Assembly (NCBI GenBank): GCA_946478975.1 | Contig: CAMLEO010000064.1 | Location: 1-27,527, forward strand | Source of the DNA: an uncultured Steroidobacter sp. | Lineage (GTDB): Bacteria > Pseudomonadota > Gammaproteobacteria > Steroidobacterales > Steroidobacteraceae | DNA: 27,527 nt | Reading direction: 5' to 3' | In this document: positions 15,309-22,904 of the stretch, piece by piece | How positions within the stretch are numbered: the stretch's first letter is position 1 | Layout of the letters: each line of letters starts with the position of its first letter | Position numbers and translations under genes: made by a program | Notes under the pieces: model-generated | The model's input: only the letters and a program-made list of their open reading frames with translations | Databases searched by the model: none | Told to the model about the DNA's origin: nothing

Positions 15309-16142
15309 TTGAAATGCATTCGCACGAGGTTCCTTCTCATCCTGACCATCCTGCTGGCCTTGACGCTGGCAGGATGTAAGCAGCCGATCTATACGCAGCT
15401 GTCCGAATCCGAAGCGAATGACGTTCTGCTCACGCTGATCAAAGGCGGCGTCGAAGCGCAGAAGCGCAGCGGCGAGGACGGAACATTCAGCGTCTGGGTG
15501 TCGGACGCGGAGATCGCGACGGCCATCGAGTTGCTGCGTGCGGACGCGCAGCCTTCCGAACACTACAGCAATCTCGGCGAAGTGTTCGCGCGCAACAGCC
15601 TGGTCTCGTCGCCGACCGAAGAACGCATTCGTTATATCTACGGTTTGCAGCAGGAGCTGGCCAAGACGCTGTCGCAGATCGATGGCGTGCTGGTCGCTCG
15701 CGTGCACATCGTCGTGCCGGCGTCCGATCCCTTCGACGCGACCACCAAGCCGTCTTCGGCGTCGGTGTTCCTGAAACATCGCGCCGACATCAACATGCAG
15801 CTGGTGGTGCCCGCGGTGAAAGACCTGGTGGTCCGAAGCATCGAAGGGCTGACGGCAGACAGCGTGGCGGTGAGCCTGTTTCCAGCGCGAGCGACGATTA
15901 CGCCGCCCGCACAAGTGCCCGTGACTCGCTTCTTCGGTGCGCTGGTCGCGTCGCGCAGCGTGGTGACGCTGTGGATCATCTTCACGATTCCATGGATCCT
16001 GGTCGCGGTGCTGATCGTGCTGCTGTTACATGCGACCGGCGTGCGAGAAACGGTGGGTCGCTGGATGCAGCGTCGCCGCTCAGGACGAGGCGACGAGGCG
16101 GACAACCTGGAGCTGCCCGACGATGAACGCCGCGCCGCGTGA
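15309..16142 (+). CDS. sctJ: T3SS inner-membrane ring lipoprotein SctJ (YscJ/HrcJ/PrgK)
   Basis: The 277-residue lipoprotein forms the inner ring of the basal body in the periplasm. It has a type II signal peptide with lipobox LTLAGC (Cys23), the two ring-building domains (about 26-75 and 105-195, including GVLVARVHIVVPASDP) and a C-terminal membrane helix (about 218-243) followed by a basic cytoplasmic tail. The start is TTG at 15309. The frame is closed by the sctI stop only 12 bp earlier and contains no ATG or GTG before the signal peptide. GGAGG lies six bases upstream of the TTG. Confidence 0.95.
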   Translation: MKCIRTRFLLILTILLALTLAGCKQPIYTQLSESEANDVLLTLIKGGVEAQKRSGEDGTFSVWVSDAEIATAIELLRADAQPSEHYSNLGEVFARNSLVSSPTEERIRYIYGLQQELAKTLSQIDGVLVARVHIVVPASDPFDATTKPSSASVFLKHRADINMQLVVPAVKDLVVRSIEGLTADSVAVSLFPARATITPPAQVPVTRFFGALVASRSVVTLWIIFTIPWILVAVLIVLLLHATGVRETVGRWMQRRRSGRGDEADNLELPDDERRAA

Positions 16143-16803
16143 ATCGACCGCCGAGCGCCTGCTCGATCTGCAGCTGTCGTTCAATTTGTATCCTTCCCAG
16201 TACGCCCATGGCAGCTGGCTCGAGCGTCTGGGCGTGACGGATACCGATAGCACGCTGCGGGCAACGCCCCTGTGGACGCGCTCTGTCTCCAGCGCTCTGC
16301 TGCGTGCGGCCAACCTGGATAAACATTTCGACAACGATTTCTTCGATCCCGCCAAACGCCTGGCTTTGATCGACGCATCGGCGCTCACGCGAGTCGCTGG
16401 CCTGGTCTGCGCAACGTTACTTCGTGACCGGATCAAACGCGCGGTGCGACAGGATGAAGTGCGCGCGCTGCGAGCAACCATTGGCCCTGAAGCACATGCA
16501 TTCGCGGTTCGCTTTGGTGGGTTGCTGCCGATGGTGAGTCCGCCATTTGCAAGCGATCCGTGGCCCACACCGGCGGAATGGCAGAAGGCCACGGTGTTAC
16601 AGATGTTCAGCGCGTTGCCTGCGCATGCGATCGGCGTGATGGGTCGTATGCGCATGCGATTCGCAAGCGAGTGGACCTTGCCACGCGCCCGGTTGAATGA
16701 ACCGCAGCGGGTCGGCCTGACGAAACTCATCGTCGCGGTGATCCTGCAGAGCACGCCGGACTGGCGTTGGCTGTTTGAAGCCGCAACTACCGGAGAAGCC
16801 TGA
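16123..16803 (+). CDS. sctK: T3SS sorting-platform protein SctK (YscK/HrpD type)
   Basis: SctK connects the SctQ pods of the cytoplasmic sorting platform to the SctD ring. The 226-residue product is soluble. The family is poorly conserved, but the N-terminal ERLLDLQLSFNLYPSQYAHG, with the ...NLYPSQY..... pattern, and WLERLG are typical of the YscK/HrpD group. Size (YscK 209) and placement between sctJ and sctL agree. The ATG at 16123 overlaps the end of sctJ by 20 bp. A longer frame reaching back to 16030 would lie inside sctJ and is rejected. Confidence 0.82.
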   Translation: MNAAPRESTAERLLDLQLSFNLYPSQYAHGSWLERLGVTDTDSTLRATPLWTRSVSSALLRAANLDKHFDNDFFDPAKRLALIDASALTRVAGLVCATLLRDRIKRAVRQDEVRALRATIGPEAHAFAVRFGGLLPMVSPPFASDPWPTPAEWQKATVLQMFSALPAHAIGVMGRMRMRFASEWTLPRARLNEPQRVGLTKLIVAVILQSTPDWRWLFEAATTGEA

Positions 16804-17450
16804 TGTCGAGCGCCGCTGTACTCATCGACAAGGGCAAGCTGGCTTCGGCCGTCACACCGGTCGTCAAGAAAGAAGAATTCTCGGCGCTGCTCGAAGCGCG
16901 GGAGATCGTCGCTCGCGCGCATCGCTATAACGAAACGTTGAAGGCTGAGATGCATGAGCAAGTCGAAGCCGCGCGTCAGGCCGGTTACGAAGCGGGACTG
17001 AAAGAAGCGCGCACGGATTTCTCGGCGACCGTCGTTTCCACCGTGGCGGAGATGGAAACAGCCTTCGCTCGACTGGAGCTGCGCATCGTCAACACCGTGA
17101 TGGGCGCCTTACAGCAGATTCTCGGCCGCATCGATGATCGCACGCTGATGGAGCAGTTGGTCCGTCGGGTGTTGAGCCAATCGCGACAAGGCAAAGAACT
17201 GCGTCTGCGCGTGGCGGCCGATCAGTTCGACGAGGTCAATCGCTGGTTATCTGACGTCATCAAGGAGTTCCCGGACATCGAATTCGTCGATGTTTACAAA
17301 GACGCGTCGGCGACGCCGGGCACGTGCGTGCTCGAAAGTGAGTTCGGCGCGATCGATGCGAGTCTGGATGTGCAGCTGGCAGCCGTGCGGCGTGGGTTGG
17401 TGACTGCGTTCATCGACAAACGCGTCGCGGCTTCGACGGCGAGAGAGTAA
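16803..17450 (+). CDS. sctL: T3SS ATPase stator SctL (YscL/HrpE/FliH type)
   Basis: SctL dimers form the spokes that tie the ATPase hexamer to SctQ and regulate its activity. The 215 residues show a long charged helix (about 25-75, with QVEAARQAGYEAGLKEARTD carrying the AxxxGxxxG-like spacing of FliH relatives) and a C-terminal FliH/V-ATPase-E-like globular domain (about 95-200, with LRVAADQFDEV and ESEFGAIDASLDVQL). The latter segment, E(S/C)xxGxIDASLDxQL, is a family hallmark. The start overlaps the sctK stop (TGATG). Confidence 0.92.
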   Translation: MSSAAVLIDKGKLASAVTPVVKKEEFSALLEAREIVARAHRYNETLKAEMHEQVEAARQAGYEAGLKEARTDFSATVVSTVAEMETAFARLELRIVNTVMGALQQILGRIDDRTLMEQLVRRVLSQSRQGKELRLRVAADQFDEVNRWLSDVIKEFPDIEFVDVYKDASATPGTCVLESEFGAIDASLDVQLAAVRRGLVTAFIDKRVAASTARE

Positions 17451-17453
17451 GTC

Positions 17454-18791
17454 ATGAGCTCGGTGATGCAGAAAACCTTCCGCGCCGATTACCTCGAAGC
17501 TGCGTTAGATAATGCGCTGAGCGACGTCGCGCCCATGCAGGCGCGCGGGCGAGTGCTCGATGCAGTCGGAACATTGGTGAAAGCGACCGGCTTGTCTGCT
17601 CGAATCGGCGACTTGTGCGAGCTCCGAAACGCAGGGTCGCCGTGGTCGATGCGTGCCGAAGTGGTCGGCGTGTCACGGCAGGCGACGTTATTACTGCCGT
17701 TCGGCGAACTCGACGGCATCTCGGCGCAAACCGAAGTCATCAATCTGGGCCGGGCGCAGACAGTGAAGGTCGGCCCAGCGCTGCTCGGCCGGATCGTGAA
17801 TGGCTTCGGCGAACCCATCGACGGCTTGGAGCCCATCGATTCGACGCTCGAATATCCCGTACGCGCAGCCGCTCCCGATGCGTTGATGCGTAAGCCCGTG
17901 AGCACCGGGCTGCAAACCGGCGTGCGCGCCATCGATGGACTATTGACGTGTGGCGAAGGCCAGCGCGTCGGCATCTTTGCGCCTGCTGGCGCCGGCAAGA
18001 GCAGCTTGTTGAGCATGGTGGCTCGCGGCACCAGCGCAGACGTCGTCGTGGTCGGATTGATCGGCGAGCGCGGTCGCGAAGTCGGCGAGTTTCTGCACAC
18101 GTTGCGGAATGCAGGTCGCAACTGCATTTATGTCGTCGCAACTTCAGATCGTCCGGCGGTCGAGCGTGCGAAGGCGCCCAACGTGGCCACCGCAATCGCT
18201 GAGTACTTCCGCGATCAAGGCCTGCGGGTGCTGCTGCTCGTCGACTCTGTCACGCGATATGCGCGCGCGTTGCGTGAGATCGGACTCGCAGCCGGCGAGC
18301 CGCCGGCGCGACGCGGTTATCCGCCGTCGACATTCACAGCATTGCCGCGTTTGTTTGAACGAGCAGGGCAGTCTGCTGCCGGTTCGATCACAGCGTTCTA
18401 CACCGTGCTGGTCGATGACGACGAGGGCGGCGATCCGGTAGGCGAGGAGGTGCGTGCGACGCTCGATGGTCACATCGTGCTTTCGAACAAGCTCGCAGCG
18501 AGCGGACATTATCCATCGATCGACGTGCTCGCGAGCCGCAGTCGTGTGATGCGACAGGTCGTCGATCAGACGCAGCGAGAGCTCGCTGGCGACGCGGGAG
18601 CGCAGCTTTCGAAGTTCGATTCGATTCAAACATTGGTGCAGATCGGCGAATACCGCGCCGGCGCGGATGAGCTGGGCGACAAGACATTGCGTTGTCGCGA
18701 TTCGCTGCTGAAGTTCCTGCGCCAGGACCTGATGGAGCAGTCGACCTTCAAGGACACGCTGACGCAACTGAAGCGCGCGTTGGATAACTGA
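17454..18791 (+). CDS. sctN: T3SS ATPase SctN (YscN/HrcN/FliI type)
   Basis: This is the hexameric ATPase that releases chaperones and unfolds substrates at the export gate. In its 445 residues are the Walker A motif APAGAGKS (176-183), IGERGREVGEF (203-213) with the catalytic Glu205, Walker B RVLLLVDSVTRYARA (258-272, D264) and the alpha/beta ATPase signature region RRGYPPSTFTALPRLFERAG (286-305). The N-terminal beta-barrel (about 25-100) and C-terminal helical domain (about 375-445) are both present, so the enzyme looks complete. It starts 3 bp after sctL and overlaps sctO by one base. Confidence 0.97.
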   Translation: MSSVMQKTFRADYLEAALDNALSDVAPMQARGRVLDAVGTLVKATGLSARIGDLCELRNAGSPWSMRAEVVGVSRQATLLLPFGELDGISAQTEVINLGRAQTVKVGPALLGRIVNGFGEPIDGLEPIDSTLEYPVRAAAPDALMRKPVSTGLQTGVRAIDGLLTCGEGQRVGIFAPAGAGKSSLLSMVARGTSADVVVVGLIGERGREVGEFLHTLRNAGRNCIYVVATSDRPAVERAKAPNVATAIAEYFRDQGLRVLLLVDSVTRYARALREIGLAAGEPPARRGYPPSTFTALPRLFERAGQSAAGSITAFYTVLVDDDEGGDPVGEEVRATLDGHIVLSNKLAASGHYPSIDVLASRSRVMRQVVDQTQRELAGDAGAQLSKFDSIQTLVQIGEYRAGADELGDKTLRCRDSLLKFLRQDLMEQSTFKDTLTQLKRALDN

Positions 18792-19273
18792 TGTCGCAAC
18801 TCCACGCCGTACTGAAGATTCGCGAGCTGCGCCTGGAATTGATCCGCGCCGAGCTCGCGCAGCGCCTTGCCGAGCTGGCGGAGGTCGATGCGGAACTGAG
18901 CGCGGCTGCCGACGAGATCGCCCGCGTGGCCGGCCAACGTGCGTTGTGGGAACACGAGTGGCAGCGCTGGTTGCATCAGGATGGCGTGCTTCGTCACGGC
19001 CAGGACTACAACTTATCGCACGTGGCCTTGAGCGCGTGGGAACAGGATGCGAAGGCGGCCTACGACGAAGTGTTTGCACGTCGCGAGCAGGCGGCCGCTG
19101 TGGCGAATGAGGTGCGTCAACGCCTGGCGAAGGCCCAGCAGCGTTGTGACGTGATGAGGGACGAGTTGAACAGGCAGCAGCGCCTGGAGATTGCGAGGCG
19201 CGCCGCGCTGCTGGATTCACGCTCGCAGGACGATGCCGCGGCCCGCGGCTCATTGACACAAGTGGCGGTGTAA
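18791..19273 (+). CDS. sctO: T3SS central stalk SctO (YscO/FliJ type)
   Basis: The 160-residue protein is almost entirely charged helix, predicted as a long antiparallel coiled coil (about 5-75 and 85-145) rich in Arg, Glu, Gln and Ala. SctO/YscO/FliJ proteins insert into the ATPase hexamer like the gamma stalk of F1 and connect it to SctV. Sequence conservation in the family is low, so the call uses architecture, size (YscO 154) and the invariant position between sctN and sctP. It starts with TGATG overlap on sctN. Confidence 0.85.
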   Translation: MSQLHAVLKIRELRLELIRAELAQRLAELAEVDAELSAAADEIARVAGQRALWEHEWQRWLHQDGVLRHGQDYNLSHVALSAWEQDAKAAYDEVFARREQAAAVANEVRQRLAKAQQRCDVMRDELNRQQRLEIARRAALLDSRSQDDAAARGSLTQVAV

Positions 19274-19275
19274 TC

Positions 19276-19986
19276 ATGGATCACAGCAAGGTCAATGGAT
19301 TGAATGTGCCATCTCAGACTCCCGCGACAACTGCGCAGCCGCTGAGAGCCAACCCGCTCGCTGCCGACCGCTTCTCTCGCGCGATGGGCGATTCGCCCTC
19401 CGATGATGCGAGCACGAGTAGCAGAAGCTCGGTCAGTGGCACACGGATCACGGACCTCACGCCGGAAGGCTCGCAACAGAATCGCGAGTACGCCTACCGC
19501 CGCTTGGGCGGCTCGATCAGCGACGGAATGATGGGCCCGGTCGCTCGCGACATCGCTTCAGATTCCGGAGGTGGCAAGACTCGCGCGCATATCGATCCCG
19601 CCGAGGTCGCCATTTCCAACTCCGTGGTGTCGCAGTTTGCTGGTGCCACTCATGCGCATGCGAACGCTGGCCTGCGCACAGCTTCCAGCGCGGATCTCAC
19701 GCAGATGCTCGAACGGATGTGTTCGGCCTTGTACGTCGGCGAGAAATCTGTGGGCAGTCAGCGTGTCGTGATGGCGCTCGATCACGTTCTGCCGGGTGCG
19801 GCAGCAGAGATCGTTCGCGACGGCGTGCACCTGACCATTCGCCTGCACGCGCGTTCCGAGGAGTCGTATCGATCGATGGTGGCACAACGCGATGCGTTAG
19901 CGCGCGCGTTGAGCAGCACCGGCGATCGTCGAGTCGAGGTGAGCGTCGTGCAGGGTGATGGACGTGACGGTACAGGCCATGGCTGA
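19276..19986 (+). CDS. sctP: T3SS needle-length / substrate-switch protein SctP (YscP/HrpP type)
   Basis: SctP is the secreted ruler and the trigger of the substrate-specificity switch. The 236-residue product has a disordered Ser/Thr/Pro-rich N-terminal two-thirds and a compact C-terminal domain (about 150-225, with VVMALDHVLPGAAAEIV, VHLTIRLHARSEESY and RRVEVSVVQ) resembling the FliK-like T3S4 switch domain. It is shorter than YscP (about 515), which would predict a short needle if length scales as in Yersinia. Identity is supported by position between sctO and sctQ. Its end overlaps sctQ. Confidence 0.78.
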   Translation: MDHSKVNGLNVPSQTPATTAQPLRANPLAADRFSRAMGDSPSDDASTSSRSSVSGTRITDLTPEGSQQNREYAYRRLGGSISDGMMGPVARDIASDSGGGKTRAHIDPAEVAISNSVVSQFAGATHAHANAGLRTASSADLTQMLERMCSALYVGEKSVGSQRVVMALDHVLPGAAAEIVRDGVHLTIRLHARSEESYRSMVAQRDALARALSSTGDRRVEVSVVQGDGRDGTGHG

Positions 19987-21115
19987 GCCGAACAAGATCG
20001 TGGACTTTCCCGACACGCGGGGCGCGCAGCAGGAGCCGCTGAACGCTCCTCTGAATGTGACTTCGCTGGAGTCGGCGTTGACCGCGATCGATCCGCACAC
20101 GCGCGATATTCTGAATGAGTGGCTGAGTCGACGATGTGCACCGACGTTTCAGCTTGGTGCGGACGAATTCGAGATTCGCTGGCTGCAAAGCGCTGGGCAG
20201 CAGTGGCATGTGCTCATCGAGTTAGGTGCGGGGAATTTTCGAGCACTGCTGGCACTGGATGGATTCGCTGCGCTCGATCCATTGCTCGTGGGCGAGCCCT
20301 TCACGCTGATGCCGAACGCATTGCGTGGGCTCGCAGTCCAAAGGTTTATCGCACGTATTCTCGGCTACGCGCCGGCGGCGTTGGCCAATACGCTGGAAGT
20401 TCGCGCGATCCTGTGGGATGGACGCGGGTTGCCGGACTGGCGCTGCCGCTTGCCGTTCCTGCTGCGGCGTCGGGATGGAACGCAGCTCACCGGAACATTG
20501 CTGTTCGAAAGCGCAGCGGCCCTGAAGTGGCTGGATGGTGTGTTGCCGGTGGATGTCACTTCCAACGCCAAGCGGCTGCAGCTCGCTACTCCGTTGCGAT
20601 TGTCGCTCGGTGAAACGAAGGTTCCGTCCGCAGCGCTGCAAACGTTGAATGCCGGCGACGTGATGTGGATCGAGAACGCCAGTATCACTCGCGACGGTGT
20701 GGCAATCGACTTGACTGCACCTGCGGCGCGCAGCAGCTGGCGTTGTCGCGCACGACGCGAATCATTACAAATCCTTTCGGCCGCACAAACCAGTGCGGCC
20801 GCGAAGCCGAAAACCTCAGCCCCTTTGCAAGCGTCCGCCGCGTCGGGCGCGGGAGTATCTCCGATGGATGCGCAGCGCTGGCAGTTGGAAGTTCCAGTGA
20901 CATTCGATTTGGGCGAGCTGCAATTGCAGGTTGCGGACCTGGAACGGTTGCAGCCCGGTCACATCATCGAGCTGCCGCAGGATGTTTCCACTGCGACAGT
21001 CTCGCTGCGCGTGGCCGATCGCTGCATCGCTGAAGGAACCTTGATCGCCGTCGGCAAACGACTCGGCGTGCGCATTGCCACCGTGATCGCTCAGCCCGCA
21101 GCGGGCGCTGCGTAA
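19958..21115 (+). CDS. sctQ: T3SS sorting-platform / C-ring protein SctQ (YscQ/HrcQ)
   Basis: SctQ makes the pods of the cytoplasmic sorting platform. The 385-residue product has a divergent N-terminal domain (about 30-290) and a C-terminal SpoA domain (about 308-378: LEVPVTFDLGELQLQVADL, then LQPGHIIELP, then VGKRLGVRIATV). Candidate starts are GTG 19955, ATG 19958 (AGGG just upstream) and ATG 19979. The second is used here, with a 29-bp overlap on sctP; the third would reduce the overlap to 8 bp. One SpoA domain is clear, while the first SpoA-like segment expected in the middle is too divergent for me to place firmly. Confidence 0.9.
   Translation: MDVTVQAMAEPNKIVDFPDTRGAQQEPLNAPLNVTSLESALTAIDPHTRDILNEWLSRRCAPTFQLGADEFEIRWLQSAGQQWHVLIELGAGNFRALLALDGFAALDPLLVGEPFTLMPNALRGLAVQRFIARILGYAPAALANTLEVRAILWDGRGLPDWRCRLPFLLRRRDGTQLTGTLLFESAAALKWLDGVLPVDVTSNAKRLQLATPLRLSLGETKVPSAALQTLNAGDVMWIENASITRDGVAIDLTAPAARSSWRCRARRESLQILSAAQTSAAAKPKTSAPLQASAASGAGVSPMDAQRWQLEVPVTFDLGELQLQVADLERLQPGHIIELPQDVSTATVSLRVADRCIAEGTLIAVGKRLGVRIATVIAQPAAGAA
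20864..21115 (+). CDS. Internal in-frame start giving the short SctQ-C product
   Basis: Inside sctQ, in frame, an ATG at 20864 (residue 303) is preceded by GGGAG with an ideal eight-base spacer. Translation from it gives an 83-residue protein consisting of the SpoA domain alone. In Yersinia (YscQ-C) and Salmonella an equivalent internal start yields a similarly sized SctQ-C that dimerises with and stabilises full-length SctQ. The site and signal are seen directly; that it is used is inferred. Confidence 0.6.
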   Translation: MDAQRWQLEVPVTFDLGELQLQVADLERLQPGHIIELPQDVSTATVSLRVADRCIAEGTLIAVGKRLGVRIATVIAQPAAGAA

Positions 21116-21141
21116 TAAAACCATAAAACACAACTATAACT
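21116..21141 (+). promoter_or_regulatory. A-rich leader between sctQ and sctR
   Basis: These 26 bases are strongly A-rich (with CATAAAACACAACTATAACT) in an otherwise GC-rich operon and contain no Shine-Dalgarno sequence. The stretch may keep the sctR start unstructured, act as a translation enhancer, or hold a -10-like TATAAC of an internal promoter. Confidence 0.35.
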
Positions 21142-21795
21142 ATGTCGGCTACGCCGGATCCTGTTGTCGTTCTGCTGACGCTGGTTTTCCTCGCGTTGGC
21201 GCCGTTCATGGCCATCATGGTGACGTCCTTCGCCAAGCTGGTCATCGTGCTGTCATTGGTGAGGAATGCGCTGGGTCTGCAGCAGATCCCGCCGAACCTG
21301 GTGCTCAACGGCCTGGCGCTGGTGTTGAGCATGTACATCATGGCGCCGCTCGGGCTGCAGATCATGAAGTCGGCCGAGGAGCGGCTAGGCAGCGGCCCTT
21401 TGCAAACGCAGGCGTTGTTCAAGGTCATTGGCGACGCTCGCGAACCGTTGCAACAGTTCCTGGGCAAACATGCTCAGCCTCGCGAACGCGACTTTTTCGT
21501 GCAGTCCGCGGCCCGTTTGTGGCCGGAGGAGCAGGCGAAGGAATTGAAGAGCGATGACCTGATGGTGCTGGTGCCGGCGTTCACGGTCAGCGAGCTCACC
21601 GCGGCATTCAAGATCGGGTTCATTTTGTATCTTGCGTTCGTGATCATCGACCTGGTAGTTGCGAACGTGCTGGTCGCGCTCGGCATGATGATGTTCTCGC
21701 CCACGGTGGTGTCGGTGCCGCTGAAGCTGCTGTTGTTCGTGCTGCTGGATGGCTGGGCCAAGCTCATCCACGGCCTGATTCTCACGTATCGCTGA
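21142..21795 (+). CDS. sctR: T3SS export-gate protein SctR (YscR/FliP)
   Basis: SctR is the core subunit (five copies) of the helical export gate in the inner membrane. The 217 residues carry the family signature FLALAPFMAIMVTSFAKLVI near the N-terminus and LVRNALGLQQIPPNLVLNGL after it, with four hydrophobic segments (about 8-30, 47-72, 158-180 and 185-208) and a polar middle region. Length matches YscR (217). The start has no Shine-Dalgarno sequence; see the A-rich leader in front of it. Confidence 0.97.
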   Translation: MSATPDPVVVLLTLVFLALAPFMAIMVTSFAKLVIVLSLVRNALGLQQIPPNLVLNGLALVLSMYIMAPLGLQIMKSAEERLGSGPLQTQALFKVIGDAREPLQQFLGKHAQPRERDFFVQSAARLWPEEQAKELKSDDLMVLVPAFTVSELTAAFKIGFILYLAFVIIDLVVANVLVALGMMMFSPTVVSVPLKLLLFVLLDGWAKLIHGLILTYR

Positions 21796-21805
21796 AGAGG
21801 CATTC

Positions 21806-22105
21806 ATGGAGCTCGCCACGCTGGTCACGTACGTCAAGCAGGCGCTGCTGCTGGTGTTGTGGCTGGTCTCGATCGCCGCGCTGCTGTCGATGGGCCTGTC
21901 TCTACCGCCGGTGCTGGTCGCGAGCGTGGTCGGCCTGGTGGTCGCGTTCGCGCAGGCTGTCACGCAGGTCCAGGACCAGACCATCGCATTCGGAGTCAAG
22001 CTGCTGGCGGCGATGCTGGCGATCGCGCTCACCTCGGTGTGGCTGGGCGGCGAATTGTTGAACTTCGCCAATCAGCTGTTCGGCTCGATTCAAAACATTC
22101 GCTGA
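21806..22105 (+). CDS. sctS: T3SS export-gate protein SctS (YscS/FliQ)
   Basis: This 99-residue export-gate subunit has two hydrophobic helical hairpin segments (about 12-40 and 52-80) and the family's LPPVLVASVVGLVVAFAQAV followed by TQVQDQTIAFGVKL. It packs around the outside of the SctR-SctT complex. GAAGAGG lies five to six bases before the ATG, a good start signal, and the gene follows sctR by 10 bp. Confidence 0.96.
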   Translation: MELATLVTYVKQALLLVLWLVSIAALLSMGLSLPPVLVASVVGLVVAFAQAVTQVQDQTIAFGVKLLAAMLAIALTSVWLGGELLNFANQLFGSIQNIR

Positions 22106-22109
22106 AGCT

Positions 22110-22904
22110 GTGATCAATCTCGAACAGCAATGGCAAGCCATCCTGATGGTGCTCGGCCTGTTGATGTCGCGCATGCTGGTGGCGTTCTCGGTGCTGCCGT
22201 TGTTCGTCGGCAATGGCGTGCCGGTCATGGTGCGTATGGTTTTCGTCGCCGGCCTGTCGTGTGCGTTGCTGCCGCTGGCGTTTGCGGACGACACGCTGGC
22301 AACCATTCCGCTCGCGAGCATGCCGTTCTATGTCGCGAAGGAGGCGGCGATCGGCCTCGTGCTCGGACTGCTATCGAGCGTCGGCTTCTGGGCGCTGTAC
22401 GCCGCCGGAGCGATCATCGAGTATCAAGCTGGCCTTGCGTTCGCGACCACGATCGATCCGCTCACCGGCCAGGAAGATTCGCTGCTCGGCAGCCTGCTGG
22501 TGCGATTGTTTACGACGTTGTTTCTGGTGACCGGCGGTTTGATTTCGCTGATCTCGATGCTGTTCGACAGTTACAAGGTCTGGCCGCTGTCGAGTCTCAC
22601 ACCAGTCGTTACCAATCCGAATCTGGTGGCGCTGCTGCTGGGAGCTTTGTCACAGCTGCTGATTACGGCACTGAAAGTGGCCGCGCCGTTCGTGATTTTG
22701 ATGCTGATGATTGAAATCGCGTTCGGCATGCTGTCGCGCTTCGCTCCCATGCTCAACGTGTTCTTCCTGGTGCTGCCGCTGAAGGTGCTCGCGCTCGCAG
22801 CCATGCTGCTGTTGTATGGAATGGTGATCGGCAGCGGCACGTCGCCGCTGGCGCTGCTGGACTTCTCCGACGCGCTCAACGCGATGCGAGGAGCCATTCG
22901 ATGA
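22110..22904 (+). CDS. sctT: T3SS export-gate protein SctT (YscT/FliR)
   Basis: The 264-residue polytopic protein is mostly hydrophobic and completes the export-gate pore with SctR and SctS. Family features are the N-terminal RMLVAFSVLPLF region, FYVAKEAAIGLVLGLLSSVG (about 71-90), FATTIDPLTGQEDSLLGSLL and the C-terminal FAPMLNVFFLVLPLKVLALA. The start is GTG at 22110, 4 bp after sctS. No ATG is available before the conserved N-terminus. The end overlaps sctU by 4 bp (ATGA). Confidence 0.96.
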   Translation: MINLEQQWQAILMVLGLLMSRMLVAFSVLPLFVGNGVPVMVRMVFVAGLSCALLPLAFADDTLATIPLASMPFYVAKEAAIGLVLGLLSSVGFWALYAAGAIIEYQAGLAFATTIDPLTGQEDSLLGSLLVRLFTTLFLVTGGLISLISMLFDSYKVWPLSSLTPVVTNPNLVALLLGALSQLLITALKVAAPFVILMLMIEIAFGMLSRFAPMLNVFFLVLPLKVLALAAMLLLYGMVIGSGTSPLALLDFSDALNAMRGAIR

